Source of the DNA: Bordetella parapertussis
GTDB lineage: Bacteria > Pseudomonadota > Gammaproteobacteria > Burkholderiales > Burkholderiaceae_A
Direction: 5' to 3'
DNA length: 12,410 nucleotides
Assembly: GCA_945862305.1 (NCBI GenBank)
Contig: CAMAXF010000019.1
Location: 1 to 12,410 of the forward strand
Part shown: piece by piece, positions 1 to 12,221 of the stretch
Numbering within the stretch: the first letter of the stretch is position 1
Layout: each line of letters begins with the position of its first letter
The notes under the pieces: model-generated
Seen by the model: only the letters and a program-made list of their open reading frames with translations
Databases searched by the model: none
What the model was told of the DNA's origin: nothing
Translations under genes and position numbers: made by a program

Positions 1-194
1 CTAATGACTTCAAAACCATTGGTGAGTCGAACCTTCGCCACCTTTCGCAGCGCTGAGTTCGGCTTCTTCGGGGTCGTGGTGTAGACCCGCGTGCAGACGC
101 CACGGCGCTGGGGGGATGACTCCAGCGCAGGGCTCTTGCTCTTAATAGTCTCGCTGGTGCGCGGCTTGCGCACCAACTGGTTGATCGTGGGCAT
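1..194 (-). CDS. rpsL: 30S ribosomal protein S12, N-terminal part (cut by window edge)
   Basis: S12 sits in the decoding centre of the small ribosomal subunit and helps check codon-anticodon pairing. Only the first 64 codons lie in the window and the gene runs off the left edge. The translation begins [12 protein letters not shown] and contains the family signature [20 protein letters not shown] at residues 32-51, continuing into LTNGFEVI. Lys43, where substitutions give streptomycin resistance in other bacteria, is the wild-type lysine; the second resistance hotspot near residue 88 is outside the window. The ATG at 194-192 is preceded by an AAGGAA ribosome binding site about eight bases upstream. 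It follows rpoC after 72 bases and normally heads the rpsL-rpsG-fusA-tuf (str) operon, whose remaining genes would lie beyond the edge. Residues 13-17 (TSETI) differ from the E. coli ARKVA segment, which is a variable stretch. Identification is secure. Confidence 0.98.
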   Translation of the reverse strand, partial: MPTINQLVRKPRTSETIKSKSPALESSPQRRGVCTRVYTTTPKKPNSALRKVAKVRLTNGFEVI

Positions 195-226
195 TTCAGC
201 TTCCTTGGGTTAATTCTGATGAAATC

Positions 227-259
227 TGGGAAAAGCCCACGATTTTTGGGCTTTTCCCA
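227..259 (-). terminator. Perfect 13-bp hairpin between rpoC and rpsL
   Basis: Positions 227-239 (TGGGAAAAGCCCA) and 247-259 (TGGGCTTTTCCCA) are exact reverse complements separated by a 7-base loop. The hairpin starts eight bases after the rpoC stop codon and ends about 32 bases before the rpsL start. On the transcribed strand the stem is followed by GATTTCATC, not a run of T, so it is not a textbook intrinsic terminator. It could be a weak or partial terminator, a 3'-end stabiliser for rpoC mRNA, or a processing site separating the rpoBC and str transcripts. The inverted repeat is seen directly; its function is inferred from position. Confidence 0.6.
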
Positions 260-266
260 TTGGCTG

Positions 267-4517
<4,251 letters not shown>

Positions 4518-4536
4518 ATTCTCAGTTCCTTTGTGA

Positions 4537-7500
4537 TCAGTGGCGTTCGAGGTCGATGTCAATGCCCAACGAGCGGATCTCTTTGACCAGCACGTTGAAC
4601 GATTCCGGCATGCCAGCGTCGATCACGTGGTCGCCCTTGACGATGTTCTCGTAGACACGGGTTCGACCAGCAACGTCGTCTGACTTGACGGTGAGCATTT
4701 CCTGCAGGGTGTAGGCCGCACCATAGGCCTCCAGTGCCCAGACCTCCATCTCGCCGAAACGCTGGCCGCCGAACTGGGCCTTGCCGCCCAGGGGCTGCTG
4801 CGTGACCAGCGAGTACGGGCCGGTAGAACGGGCATGCATCTTGTCGTCCACCAGGTGATGCAGCTTGAGCATGTGCATGTAGCCCACGGTCGTGGTGCGG
4901 TCGAAGCCGTCGCCGGTGCGACCGTCATAGAGCTGAACCTGGGTGCGGGTGACGGTGAGGCCCACCTTGGCGGCCACGTCATCGGGATAGGCGAGCTGCA
5001 GCATCTGCCGAATCTCGTCTTCCTTGGCACCGTCGAACACCGGGGTGGCAAAGGGCACGCCATCCTGGAGGTTCTGTGCAAGCTCGACCACCTCGACATC
5101 CTTGAGGCCTGCGATGTCCTCGGGCTTGCCCGTGGCGTTGTAGACGCCCTCGAGGGCCTTGCGAAGCTCGGACACCTTGGCCTGACGCTCGAGCATCTCA
5201 CCGATGCGCTGGCCGAGGCCTTTGGCGGCCCAGCCCAGGTGGGTCTCGAGAATCTGGCCCACGTTCATCCGTGAGGGCACGCCCAAGGGGTTGAGCACGA
5301 TATCGACCGGGCGGCCATCGGCCATGTAGGGCATGTCCTCCACGGGAACAATCCGCGAGACCACACCCTTGTTGCCATGGCGGCCGGCCATCTTGTCGCC
5401 CGGCTGCAGGCGACGCTTGACGGCCAGGTAGACCTTGACCATCTTGAGCACGCCAGGGGGGAGTTCATCGCCCTGGGTGAGCTTGCGGTGTTTCTCTTGA
5501 TAGGCGAGGTCGAACTGGTGGCGCTTCTGCTCGAGCGACTCCTTGAGGCCCTCGAGCTGCTGGGCCGCCGTCTCATCCGAGAGGCGAATGTCGAACCAGT
5601 GGTAACGGTCGAGGTCGGCGAGGTAATCGGCCGTGATGGGCGAGCCCTTGGCGAGCTTCTTGGGGCCGCCATTGGCAGGCTGGCCGAGCAGAAGCTTTTC
5701 GATCCGCTGGAAGGCGTCGGTCTCAACGATACGAAGCTGGTCATTGAGGTCTTTGCGATAACGGCCAAGCTCCTCATCGATGATCTGCTGGGCCCGCTTG
5801 TCGCGCTGAATGCCCTCACGGGTGAAGACCTGCACGTCAATGACGGTGCCGCTCATGCCCGAGGGCACACGCAGGGACGTGTCCTTCACGTCCGAGGCCT
5901 TCTCACCAAAGATGGCGCGAAGCAGTTTCTCTTCTGGGGTGAGTTGGGTCTCGCCCTTGGGGGTGACCTTGCCCACGAGCACGTCGCCCGCCTGCACCTC
6001 GGCACCGATATAAACCACGCCCGACTCATCGAGCCGGCCGAGTTGGCCTTCGGAAAGGTTGGAGATGTCTCGTGTGATTTCCTCCGGCCCGAGCTTGGTG
6101 TCGCGTGAGAAGACCGAGAGCTCCTCGATGTGGATCGAGGTGTAGCGGTCTTCGGCGACCACACGCTCAGAAATGAGGATGGAGTCTTCGAAGTTATAGC
6201 CGTTCCAGGGCATGAAGGCGACCAGCATGTTCTGGCCCAGGGCGAGTTCGCCCAGGTCGGTGGAAGCGCCATCGGCCACCACATCGCCACGCACCACGAC
6301 ATCACCCTTGGTGACCACGGGACGCTGGTTGATGTTGGTGTTCTGGTTGGAACGGGTGTACTTGATCAGGTTGTAGATGTCGACACCCGACTCGCCTGCA
6401 CGTGTCTCTGCATCATTCACCCGAATCACGATGCGGCGTGAGTCAACATAGTCGACCACACCACCACGGCGGGCCTGCACCACGGTGCCGGAGTCGACAG
6501 CGCAGGTGCGCTCAATGCCGGTGCCCACCAAAGGCTTCTGGGGTCGCAGGCAGGGAACGGCCTGGCGCTGCATGTTCGATCCCATGAGGGCGCGGTTGGC
6601 GTCATCGTGCTCAAGGAAGGGAATGAGCGAGGCGGCCACCGAGACAATCTGCGAAGGCGCCACGTCCATGTACTCCACACGGTCGGGGCCCGACAGGGTG
6701 GTCTCGCCATTGACACGCACCGACACGAGGTCCTCGAGCAGGCGGCCCTTGCCATCCATTTCGGCATTGGCCTGGGCAATCACATAACGGCCCTCTTCAA
6801 TGGCCGAGAGGTACTCGATCTGATCTGTGACCACGGCATTGACCACCTTGCGGTAAGGCGTCTCAAGGAAGCCATACTCATTGAGGCGGGCATACAGGGC
6901 CAGAGAGTTGATCAGGCCGATGTTCGGACCTTCTGGCGTCTCGATGGGGCAGACACGACCATAGTGGGTGGGGTGCACGTCGCGCACCTCAAAGCCTGCA
7001 CGCTCGCGGGTCAGGCCGCCAGGGCCGAGTGCGGACACGCGGCGCTTGTGCGTGATTTCAGAGAGAGGATTGGTCTGGTCCATGAACTGCGAGAGCTGGG
7101 AGGACCCGAAGAACTCGCGAATGGCTGCCGAAATTGGCTTGGAATTGATGAGGTCGTGCGGCATGAGGTTGTCGGCCTCGGCCTGGCCCAGACGCTCCTT
7201 GACTGCACGCTCCACGCGAACGAGGCCTGAGCGGAACTGGTTCTCTGCAAGCTCACCCACACAACGCACGCGGCGGTTGCCCAGGTGATCGATGTCGTCG
7301 ATCTCGCCGCGGCCGTTGCGAAGTTCCACCAGCACCTTGATGGTGTCGAGGATGTCCTCGTTGGAGAGGGTCATCGCACCGAGCACCTCTTCACGGCCCA
7401 GGCGGCGGTTGAACTTCATGCGGCCGACCTTGGAGAGGTCGTAGGAATCTTCACTGAAGAAGAGCCGGTTAAAGAGTGCTTCGACGGCATCTTCCGTGGG

Positions 7501-8640
7501 CGGCTCGCCCGGACGCATCATGCGATAGATGGCCACCCGCGCCGAGAGCTGATCGGGTGTCTCATCGAGCCGCAGGGTCGAGGAAATATAGGGGCCGTGG
7601 TCGAGGTCGTTGACATAGAGGGCCGAGAAGTCACGCACCTTGGCATCGCGCATCTTGGCGAGCAGCTCTTCGGTGATCTCGTCGTTGGCCTTGGCCATCA
7701 GCTCGCCCGTCTCTGGGTCGATGAGGTTGGTGGCCACGACACGGCCTAAGAGGTAGTCGTCCGGCACGGAGATGCGCTTGAGGCCTGCCTTCTCGATGTC
7801 GCGGATGTGCTTGGCGTTGATGCGCTTGTCTTTGGGGACGACAACATTGCCGTCCTTGTCGACGATGTCAAAGCGCGCCTGCTCACCCTTGAGCCGCTCA
7901 GCCACGAGTTCCATCTGGGCGCCCTGGGGCATCAGCTGGAAGTGGTCGAAGGCAAAGAAATGCGCCAGGATCTGCTCGGGCGTGAGGCCCAGGGCCTTCA
8001 TGAGGATGGTGACGGGCATCTTGCGACGACGGTCGACCCGGAAATAGAGGATGTCCTTGGGGTCGAACTCGAAGTCGAGCCAGGAGCCACGGTAAGGAAT
8101 GATTCGGGCCGAGAAGAGCAGCTTGCCCGAGCTGTGGGTCTTGCCCCGGTCGTGCTCGAAGAATGCGCCCGGCGAGCGGTGCAGCTGACTCACGATGACA
8201 CGCTCGGTGCCGTTGATCACGAAAGAGCCGGTGTCGGTGACCAGGGGCATCTCGCCCATGTAGACCTCTTGCTCCTTGACCTCTTTGATCGTGGGCTTGG
8301 CCGCCTCACGGTCGAGGATGACGAGCCGCACACGTGCGCGCAATGGCGCTGCAAAGGTCAGGCCTCGCTGCTGGCATTCCTTCATGTCGAAGGGGGGCAT
8401 GCCGAGCTGGTAGTGCACGAATTCGAGCCGTGCCATGCCGTTGTGGCTGGTGATCGGGAAGATGGACTGAAAGGCCGCCTGAAGGCCAGACTCGTCTCGA
8501 GTGTCCGGGGCCGTGTCGGCCTGGAGGAAGTCTCGATAAGACTGAAGCTGGGTCTCGAGCAGGTAAGGAACCTCCAACACCGGTGGGCGTTTTGCAAAGC
8601 TCTTGCGGAGGCGTTTCTTTTCAGTAAAGTTGTAGGCCAT
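4537..8640 (-). CDS. rpoB: DNA-directed RNA polymerase subunit beta
   Basis: RpoB forms one jaw of core RNA polymerase and, with RpoC, the active-site cleft and rifampicin pocket. The protein is 1367 residues (E. coli: 1342) and begins [19 protein letters not shown], typical of the family. The rifampicin region at residues 512-538 (window 7027-7107) reads as wild type, with Q518, D521, H531 and S536 equivalent to E. coli Q513, D516, H526 and S531. Further on are [15 protein letters not shown] (residues 814-828) and the active-site lysines K1083 in [12 protein letters not shown] and K1091. The C-terminus has the conserved [20 protein letters not shown] segment that contacts RpoC, and ends [10 protein letters not shown]. 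The ATG at 8640 has GAGGA five bases upstream. It follows rplL after 119 bases containing a structured, attenuator-like element, and its stop is 19 bases before rpoC. Confidence 0.99.
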   Translation of the reverse strand: MAYNFTEKKRLRKSFAKRPPVLEVPYLLETQLQSYRDFLQADTAPDTRDESGLQAAFQSIFPITSHNGMARLEFVHYQLGMPPFDMKECQQRGLTFAAPLRARVRLVILDREAAKPTIKEVKEQEVYMGEMPLVTDTGSFVINGTERVIVSQLHRSPGAFFEHDRGKTHSSGKLLFSARIIPYRGSWLDFEFDPKDILYFRVDRRRKMPVTILMKALGLTPEQILAHFFAFDHFQLMPQGAQMELVAERLKGEQARFDIVDKDGNVVVPKDKRINAKHIRDIEKAGLKRISVPDDYLLGRVVATNLIDPETGELMAKANDEITEELLAKMRDAKVRDFSALYVNDLDHGPYISSTLRLDETPDQLSARVAIYRMMRPGEPPTEDAVEALFNRLFFSEDSYDLSKVGRMKFNRRLGREEVLGAMTLSNEDILDTIKVLVELRNGRGEIDDIDHLGNRRVRCVGELAENQFRSGLVRVERAVKERLGQAEADNLMPHDLINSKPISAAIREFFGSSQLSQFMDQTNPLSEITHKRRVSALGPGGLTRERAGFEVRDVHPTHYGRVCPIETPEGPNIGLINSLALYARLNEYGFLETPYRKVVNAVVTDQIEYLSAIEEGRYVIAQANAEMDGKGRLLEDLVSVRVNGETTLSGPDRVEYMDVAPSQIVSVAASLIPFLEHDDANRALMGSNMQRQAVPCLRPQKPLVGTGIERTCAVDSGTVVQARRGGVVDYVDSRRIVIRVNDAETRAGESGVDIYNLIKYTRSNQNTNINQRPVVTKGDVVVRGDVVADGASTDLGELALGQNMLVAFMPWNGYNFEDSILISERVVAEDRYTSIHIEELSVFSRDTKLGPEEITRDISNLSEGQLGRLDESGVVYIGAEVQAGDVLVGKVTPKGETQLTPEEKLLRAIFGEKASDVKDTSLRVPSGMSGTVIDVQVFTREGIQRDKRAQQIIDEELGRYRKDLNDQLRIVETDAFQRIEKLLLGQPANGGPKKLAKGSPITADYLADLDRYHWFDIRLSDETAAQQLEGLKESLEQKRHQFDLAYQEKHRKLTQGDELPPGVLKMVKVYLAVKRRLQPGDKMAGRHGNKGVVSRIVPVEDMPYMADGRPVDIVLNPLGVPSRMNVGQILETHLGWAAKGLGQRIGEMLERQAKVSELRKALEGVYNATGKPEDIAGLKDVEVVELAQNLQDGVPFATPVFDGAKEDEIRQMLQLAYPDDVAAKVGLTVTRTQVQLYDGRTGDGFDRTTTVGYMHMLKLHHLVDDKMHARSTGPYSLVTQQPLGGKAQFGGQRFGEMEVWALEAYGAAYTLQEMLTVKSDDVAGRTRVYENIVKGDHVIDAGMPESFNVLVKEIRSLGIDIDLERH

Positions 8641-8693
8641 TCGGGTCCTCGGGGTCTGAAAAAGAAGGGACTGACTTGGCGATGTGGGCCTTC

Positions 8694-8750
8694 AAATAAA
8701 AGCCGCCATGGCGAAGACAGCCCCACCGGGCCAACGGCCCGGGGCGGCTG
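8694..8750 (-). terminator. Attenuator-like structured RNA between rplL and rpoB
   Basis: The element begins ten bases after the rplL stop on the transcribed strand. Arms 8736-8750 and 8718-8732 form a very GC-rich hairpin with a 3-base loop and one bulged base on each side. A second pairing is possible: AGCCGCC (8749-8743) is an exact complement of GGCGGCT (8707-8701), and this outer stem is followed directly by a T-rich run (8700-8694, TTTATTT). The outer stem uses bases that the full first hairpin also needs, so the two folds compete. In E. coli this gap holds an attenuator that lowers rpoBC expression relative to rplJL, and a ribonuclease III site. The pairings are seen; the attenuator role is inferred by analogy. 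Confidence 0.55.
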
Positions 8751-8759
8751 AATAAACGA

Positions 8760-9149
8760 TTACTTGACTTCGACCTTCGCGCCGGCTTCCTCGAGCTGCT
8801 TCTTGAGGGCGTCGGCATCGGCCTTGGAGACACCTTCTTTGACGGCCTTGGGTGCACCGTCCACGAGGTCTTTGGCTTCCTTCAGGCCCAGGCCAGTGGC
8901 AGCACGCACCACCTTGATGACCTCAACCTTCTTCTCGCCTGCGGCTGCCAGCATCACGGTGAACTCGGTCTGCTCCTCAGCAGCCGCGCCACCTGCGGCT
9001 GCGCCGCCGCCAGCAGGCGCTGCAACAGCCACAGCCGTGGCTGCGGCGGACACGCCGAACTTGTCTTCCATCATTTTGATGAGCTCGGAAAGCTCCAGAA
9101 CACTCATCGAACCAACTGCATTCAGGACATCTTCTTTGGTCATTGCCAT
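8760..9149 (-). CDS. rplL: 50S ribosomal protein L7/L12
   Basis: L7/L12 is the flexible, multi-copy stalk protein that recruits and stimulates the GTPases EF-Tu, EF-G and others. The 129-residue product has the expected three parts: an N-terminal helical dimerisation domain that binds L10 (residues 1-32), an Ala/Gly-rich hinge (about 33-60), and a globular C-terminal domain (about 61-129) with the signature [20 protein letters not shown]. It is slightly longer than E. coli L7/L12 (about 121 residues), mostly through the hinge. The start [20 protein letters not shown] matches the family and has GGAG about eight bases upstream; an internal ATG two codons later is less likely. It lies 39 bases after rplJ, its direct binding partner, so the two are probably co-translated from one message. 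Confidence 0.99.
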   Translation of the reverse strand: MAMTKEDVLNAVGSMSVLELSELIKMMEDKFGVSAAATAVAVAAPAGGGAAAGGAAAEEQTEFTVMLAAAGEKKVEVIKVVRAATGLGLKEAKDLVDGAPKAVKEGVSKADADALKKQLEEAGAKVEVK

Positions 9150-9188
9150 GTTTAAAACTCCAAATAAAGGTTCAAAAGGTCGTGGTTG

Positions 9189-9719
9189 TTAGGCGCCAGC
9201 CTGCTCGCGCTGATCCCGAACAGCAGCGAGGGCCCGCACGAACTTCGTGGGCACCTCGTTGAGGGTCTGCACAAACTTGACGGTGGGCGCCTGCATGGTG
9301 CCGAGCAGCTTGGCCAAGAGCTCTTCGCGCGAGGGCAATGCGGCCAGGGCCTTGATTGCATTTGCGTCAACAGTGCTGTTGGGCAGCGCACCCGCTTTAA
9401 TGACCAGCCGATCGTTGGCCTTGGAGAAGTCCTGGAGGACTTTCGCCACAGCAACGGGGTCTTGCGAGACACCGTAGATCAGCGGACCAACCATTTGGTC
9501 GGACAGCTTCTCGAACGGGGTTCCCGCAACGGCACGGCGCACCAACGTGTTCTTGAGAACGCGCAGGTAGACGCCCGACTGCCGGGCCTTGCGGCGGAGC
9601 TCGGTCATGCTGGCAACATCCAGACCACGGTACTCCGCAACCACAATTGCTTGCGCCGTTGCCACCTGGGCAGTGACGTCGGCAATCATGGCTGCCTTTG
9701 CTTCGCGGTTTAATGCCAC
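9189..9719 (-). CDS. rplJ: 50S ribosomal protein L10 (GTG start)
   Basis: L10 anchors the L7/L12 dimers to 23S rRNA at the stalk base. The 176-residue product is somewhat longer than E. coli L10 (about 165). The family pattern is clear: an N-terminal rRNA-binding domain with [11 protein letters not shown] (residues 25-35), [14 protein letters not shown] (51-64) and GPLIYG (78-83), then a C-terminal helical part with [19 protein letters not shown] (127-145), where L7/L12 dimers attach. The start codon is GTG (9719-9717), with TAGGAG six bases upstream; no better ATG exists at the conserved N-terminus (ALNREAKAA). In E. coli, L10 with L7/L12 represses its own translation by binding the mRNA leader. 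Here a 224-base leader region precedes the gene and could hold such a site. Confidence 0.98.
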   Translation of the reverse strand: MALNREAKAAMIADVTAQVATAQAIVVAEYRGLDVASMTELRRKARQSGVYLRVLKNTLVRRAVAGTPFEKLSDQMVGPLIYGVSQDPVAVAKVLQDFSKANDRLVIKAGALPNSTVDANAIKALAALPSREELLAKLLGTMQAPTVKFVQTLNEVPTKFVRALAAVRDQREQAGA

Positions 9720-9860
9720 GGTTTGCTCCTACAAAAGCCTCGCAGGCCAATGGCCCTTGAGGCGGTTGAAACCGGCGACCTTCGAACCTTCCGGCGCAGC
9801 CCATGAGGGCCTTGCCTTGTGTCTTCCGGGACCGCCATCTGCGTTGGGCTCAGTTCAACC
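9720..9860 (-). promoter_or_regulatory. Candidate structured L10 (rplJ) mRNA leader
   Basis: This is the untranslated stretch between the putative rplJ promoter and the rplJ start, within the largest gap in the window (9720-9943, no gene seen). On the transcribed strand several hairpins can form. The clearest, close to the ribosome binding site, pairs 9759-9763 with 9737-9741 (GCCTC/GAGGC) around an inner GGCC-ATT-GGCC stem (9752-9755 with 9745-9748), followed by TTTTG and then TAGGAG. In E. coli and many relatives the equivalent leader binds L10-L7/L12 for feedback control. I cannot identify the specific L10-binding fold by eye, so the regulatory role is inferred from position and hairpins only. 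Confidence 0.45.
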
Positions 9861-9864
9861 TGAA

Positions 9865-9894
9865 ATTAAGCGATGCCCCAACGGTCTTTGACAA
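9865..9894 (-). promoter_or_regulatory. Putative sigma70-type promoter upstream of rplJL
   Basis: On the minus strand, TTGTCA (9894-9889) matches the -35 consensus at five of six positions. CTTAAT (9870-9865) matches the -10 consensus at four of six, with an 18-base spacer. A transcript would start near 9858 and give a leader of roughly 140 bases before rplJ. In E. coli an rplJ promoter (PL10) also lies in the rplA-rplJ gap. The match is moderate in GC-rich sequence, so it could be fortuitous, with rplJ served only by read-through from rplKA. Confidence 0.45.
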
Positions 9895-9943
9895 CCTGTT
9901 GGCCCCACGCAGCACTGCCGCAAGGCCAACAGCCCAAAGTCTT

Positions 9944-10651
9944 CTATGCAGCCTGCTGCCCCAGCAGCGACTGCGTTTCCACTCGAATGCCGGGGCCCAT
10001 GGTCGTAGAGACGGCCACCTTGCGAAGGTAGACGCCCTTGGACGACGAGGGCTTTGCGCGGTTGAGGGCATCGATGAGCGCCACAAGGTTGCTCTTCAGT
10101 GCGCCGACCTCGAACGAGGCCTGACCGATCGTGCAATGAATGATTCCGGCCTTGTCGGTGCGGTACTGCACCTGGCCTGCCTTGGCATTCTTCACGGCCG
10201 TGACCACATCCGGGGTGACCGTGCCCACCTTGGGGTTCGGCATGAGCCCGCGGGGGCCGAGGATCTGACCGAGCTGGCCCACCAGGCGCATGGCGTCTGG
10301 CGAGGCAATGACGATGTCGAAGTTCATCTGGCCGGCCTTGATCTGCTCGGCGAGGTCTTCCATGCCAACGATGTCGGCACCTGCGGCCTTGGCCTGGTCG
10401 GCCTTCTCGCCCTGGGCGAACACGGCCACACGGGCGGTCTTGCCGGTGCCGGCGGGCAGCACCAGGGAGCCCCGCACGAGCTGGTCTGATTTCTTGGCAT
10501 CGATGCCGAGCTGAACCGCCACATCGACGGACTCGGTGAACTTGGCCGTGGCGCAGGATTTGGCCAGGGCCAGTGCCTCATCGGCGGTGTATGTCTTGGT
10601 GCGGTCGACCTGGGACCGAACCGCTGAAATGCGTTTGGAGAGTTTGGCCAT
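9944..10651 (-). CDS. rplA: 50S ribosomal protein L1
   Basis: L1 forms the mobile L1 stalk on 23S rRNA that helps move deacylated tRNA out of the E site. The 235-residue product (E. coli: 234) starts [20 protein letters not shown] and contains the family signature [17 protein letters not shown] at residues 130-146. It ends in a typical domain with [20 protein letters not shown] (203-222). The reading frame is open further upstream (to 10918), but that stretch overlaps rplK and is not L1-like. The ATG at 10651 has AGAGGG about nine bases upstream, inside the end of rplK. Only two bases separate the rplK stop (TAA) from this ATG, so translation is probably coupled. In E. coli, L1 represses translation of rplK-rplA by binding the message near the rplK start. 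Confidence 0.98.
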   Translation of the reverse strand: MAKLSKRISAVRSQVDRTKTYTADEALALAKSCATAKFTESVDVAVQLGIDAKKSDQLVRGSLVLPAGTGKTARVAVFAQGEKADQAKAAGADIVGMEDLAEQIKAGQMNFDIVIASPDAMRLVGQLGQILGPRGLMPNPKVGTVTPDVVTAVKNAKAGQVQYRTDKAGIIHCTIGQASFEVGALKSNLVALIDALNRAKPSSSKGVYLRKVAVSTTMGPGIRVETQSLLGQQAA

Positions 10652-10653
10652 GA

Positions 10654-11085
10654 TTAGAGTCCCTCTACCGTGATGCCCATGCTGCGGGCGCTTCCAGCAA
10701 TGGTCTTGACGGCCGCATCGAGGTCGGCGGCCGTGAGATCGGGCTGCTTGGTTTTTGCGATGTCTTCGCACTGGGCGCGGGTGATCGAGCCGACCTTGTC
10801 GGTGTGGGGCTTGGCAGAGCCCTTGTCGATCTTCGCGGCCTTCTTGATGAGGATGGACGCCGGTGGCGTCTTCATCACGAAGGTGAATGTCTTGTCTGCG
10901 AAGGCGGTGATCACGCATGGAATGGGAAGGCCCGGCTCCATGCCTTGGGTCTGGGCATTGAATGCCTTGCAGAACTCCATGATGTTCAGACCGCGCTGGC
11001 CCAGGGCTGGGCCAATGGGTGGCGACGGATTCGCCTTGCCTGCAGGAACCTGCAGCTTGATGTAACCAATGATCTTCTTTGCCAT
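10654..11085 (-). CDS. rplK: 50S ribosomal protein L11
   Basis: L11 binds the GTPase-associated region of 23S rRNA at the stalk base; in other bacteria it is also needed for RelA activation in the stringent response. The 143-residue product (E. coli: 142) begins [20 protein letters not shown], with the conserved N-terminal stretch [20 protein letters not shown] (residues 21-40). That domain is the thiostrepton- and RelA-related face. The C-terminal rRNA-binding domain carries [11 protein letters not shown] and [19 protein letters not shown] and ends [13 protein letters not shown], all typical. The ATG at 11085 has AGGAG about six bases upstream. It follows nusG after 88 bases containing two hairpins, one terminator-like, so it may begin a separate transcription unit. 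It is almost fused to rplA, with a 2-base gap. Confidence 0.99.
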   Translation of the reverse strand: MAKKIIGYIKLQVPAGKANPSPPIGPALGQRGLNIMEFCKAFNAQTQGMEPGLPIPCVITAFADKTFTFVMKTPPASILIKKAAKIDKGSAKPHTDKVGSITRAQCEDIAKTKQPDLTAADLDAAVKTIAGSARSMGITVEGL

Positions 11086-11110
11086 GACGGCTCCTATTGC
11101 GAGTACATGC

Positions 11111-11135
11111 GCGGGGCCCTACTTCGCAGCCCCGC
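11111..11135 (-). other. GC-rich hairpin in the rplK leader
   Basis: GCGGGGC (11135-11129 on the minus strand) and GCCCCGC (11117-11111) form a perfect 7-bp stem with an 11-base loop, 25 bases upstream of the rplK start. No T run follows, so it does not look like a terminator. In E. coli, L1 binds a structured element at the start of the rplK message, so this could be part of such a site, but I cannot recognise the specific L1-binding motif. Functional meaning is uncertain. Confidence 0.35.
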
Positions 11136-11140
11136 TCCTC

Positions 11141-11166
11141 AAAAACCGGCCGATGCTTCCGACCGG
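11141..11166 (-). terminator. Terminator-like hairpin after nusG
   Basis: Seven bases after the nusG stop codon, the transcribed strand has CCGGTCGG (11166-11159), a 5-base loop, and TCGGCCGG (11153-11146), giving an 8-bp stem with two G-T wobbles. Five T residues (11145-11141) follow immediately. This has the form of an intrinsic terminator and would end the tuf-trnW-secE-nusG transcript at least partly. In E. coli, secE-nusG and rplKAJL are likewise separate or partly separate units. I could not find a convincing promoter between this point and rplK, so substantial read-through is likely. Confidence 0.6.
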
Positions 11167-11173
11167 GCCACTG

Positions 11174-11707
11174 CTAGAGTTTCTCGACCTGACCAAACTC
11201 CAGTTCCACTGGTGTCGAACGACCGAAGATCGTGACCGACACCCGCAGACGATTCTTTTCGTAGTTCACTTCCTCGACGTTGCCGTTAAAGTCGGTGAAC
11301 GGGCCTTCCTTGACGCGGACCACCTCGCCCACCTCGAAGAGGACCTTGGGCCGGGGCTTCTCAACACCCTCTTGCATCTGGGCCATGATCTTGTCGACCT
11401 CGGCCTGTGAGATGGGGGTGGGCTTGCTTGCGGTGCCGCCCACAAAGCCGGTGACCTTGTTGGTGTTCTTCACCAAATGCCAGGTCTGCTCGTTCATGTC
11501 CATTTCCACCAGCACGTAGCCTGGAAAGAAACGACGCTCCGAGAGGGCCTTCTGGCCGCCGCGAATCTCGACCACCTCTTCGGTGGGCACCAGAATCTGG
11601 CCGAATTGATCCTGCATGCCTGCACGGTCAATTCTTTCTTGGATGGCTCGGGCCACGCTCTTCTCCATGCCTGAAAAGGCATGTACGACGTACCAACGTT
11701 TGGTCAT
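11174..11707 (-). CDS. nusG: Transcription termination/antitermination factor NusG
   Basis: NusG binds the RpoC clamp to suppress pausing, and through its KOW domain contacts Rho or ribosomal protein S10, linking transcription to termination or translation. The 177-residue product (E. coli: 181) has the NGN domain first, with [10 protein letters not shown] (residues 4-13), [11 protein letters not shown] (41-51) and [10 protein letters not shown] (60-69). A linker with EKPRPK follows, then the KOW domain (about 125-177) with [20 protein letters not shown] and [11 protein letters not shown]. The open frame continues upstream to 11845 but overlaps secE there. I prefer the ATG at 11707 (MTKRWYVV), which has GGAAG five bases upstream; an ATG at 11719 would add four residues and lacks a good ribosome binding site. 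Only two bases separate it from the secE stop, so translation is probably coupled. Confidence 0.98.
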   Translation of the reverse strand: MTKRWYVVHAFSGMEKSVARAIQERIDRAGMQDQFGQILVPTEEVVEIRGGQKALSERRFFPGYVLVEMDMNEQTWHLVKNTNKVTGFVGGTASKPTPISQAEVDKIMAQMQEGVEKPRPKVLFEVGEVVRVKEGPFTDFNGNVEEVNYEKNRLRVSVTIFGRSTPVELEFGQVEKL

Positions 11708-11709
11708 GG

Positions 11710-12090
11710 TCACTTCCATCCCAACAACAAATCGTAGAGCACCCATTCCAGCGACTTGTCGGTCAGCCAGAGAAAGAGCGCCATCACAAAAACAAATACG
11801 AAGACGATGCCGGTGGTCTGGAGCGTCTCCTTGCGGCTGGGCCAATGAACGCGCCGCGCCTCGGCCTGAGCCTCACGGGCAAAGCCCATGAATACGCGGC
11901 CAGACGGACTGGCCAGGCCCAGCACCAGTGCCACCACAATGCCCGCCACCAGGGAGCCCAAGGCTGCCAATGCAGAGGAATCCCCCTGCGTGTGATAGCC
12001 CACCACCCCCGCGATGAAGGCGAGCACAGAACCCGCCAACATGAGTTTGTTGGACAGGCTGCTGGTGGAGACGTCGGTGACGGTGCTCAT
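11710..12090 (-). CDS. secE: Preprotein translocase subunit SecE
   Basis: SecE clamps the two halves of SecY in the SecYEG channel of the inner membrane. The 126-residue product resembles the long, three-helix E. coli type (127 residues). Hydrophobic segments lie at about 16-33, 41-60 and 93-110. The conserved cytoplasmic amphipathic stretch ahead of the last helix reads [17 protein letters not shown] (residues 77-93). The C-terminus ends LLGWK, and its last codons also form the nusG ribosome binding site. The ATG at 12090 starts [16 protein letters not shown]. It has no strong ribosome binding site; AGG about 13 bases upstream is the best candidate, so the exact start is less certain than the gene itself. 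It lies 28 bases downstream of tRNA-Trp. Confidence 0.96.
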   Translation of the reverse strand: MSTVTDVSTSSLSNKLMLAGSVLAFIAGVVGYHTQGDSSALAALGSLVAGIVVALVLGLASPSGRVFMGFAREAQAEARRVHWPSRKETLQTTGIVFVFVFVMALFLWLTDKSLEWVLYDLLLGWK

Positions 12091-12108
12091 GGCGCGAGGT
12101 TGCCTGGG

Positions 12109-12204
12109 ATCGGAGGGTTGGCAGGGGCAGAGGGAATCGAACCCCCAACCTTCGGTTTTGGAGACCGACGCTCTGCCAGTTGAGCTATGCCCCTCAGCTC
12201 CGAT
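12109..12204 (-). repeat. Inverted repeat bracketing tRNA-Trp
   Basis: ATCGGAG lies three bases before the mature 5' end of the tRNA (12204-12198 on the minus strand). Its exact complement CTCCGAT lies three bases after the CCA end (12115-12109). In the precursor RNA these arms could pair, extending the acceptor stem across a small internal loop. Such leader-trailer pairing can guide tRNA release from a longer mRNA. The repeat is seen directly; the processing role is inferred. Confidence 0.6.
12119..12194 (-). tRNA. trnW: tRNA-Trp (anticodon CCA)
   Basis: This gene decodes UGG. The 76-base sequence folds as a complete cloverleaf on the minus strand. The acceptor stem is AGGGGCA/TGCCCCT and the D arm is GCTC-AACTGGCA-GAGC. 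The anticodon stem is TCGGT/ACCGA with loop CTCCAAA (anticodon CCA, preceded by T33). The T arm is GGGGG-TTCGATT-CCCTC with one G-T pair. Discriminator G73 and an encoded 3' CCA are present. It closely resembles E. coli tRNA-Trp, including the acceptor stem start and the anticodon loop. It sits 27 bases after the tuf stop and 28 bases before secE, a typical proteobacterial position, and is presumably cut from a tuf-secE-nusG transcript. Confidence 0.99.
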
Positions 12205-12221
12205 AGACCAGACAAATCCTT

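Noticed and set aside
4518..4562. In-frame upstream ATG that would extend RpoC by 15 residues
   Set aside because: The extension ([15 protein letters not shown]) overlaps the end of rpoB, is not part of the family N-terminus, and the ATG at 4517 has its own well-placed AAGGAA site.
7807..8751. Plus-strand open frame (314 codons) opposite the start of rpoB
   Set aside because: It is antisense to conserved rpoB sequence and to the rplL-rpoB hairpin region, with no recognisable domain. It is best explained by codon bias on the other strand.
10652..10918. Upstream extension of the rplA frame by 89 codons
   Set aside because: It overlaps rplK in another frame, is rich in Arg/His/Gln, and is unrelated to L1; the ATG at 10651 matches the L1 N-terminus and has a ribosome binding site.
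11708..11845. Upstream extension of the nusG frame into secE
   Set aside because: The extra residues are not NusG-like and overlap the conserved SecE C-terminus; the start at 11707 is supported by homology and a ribosome binding site.
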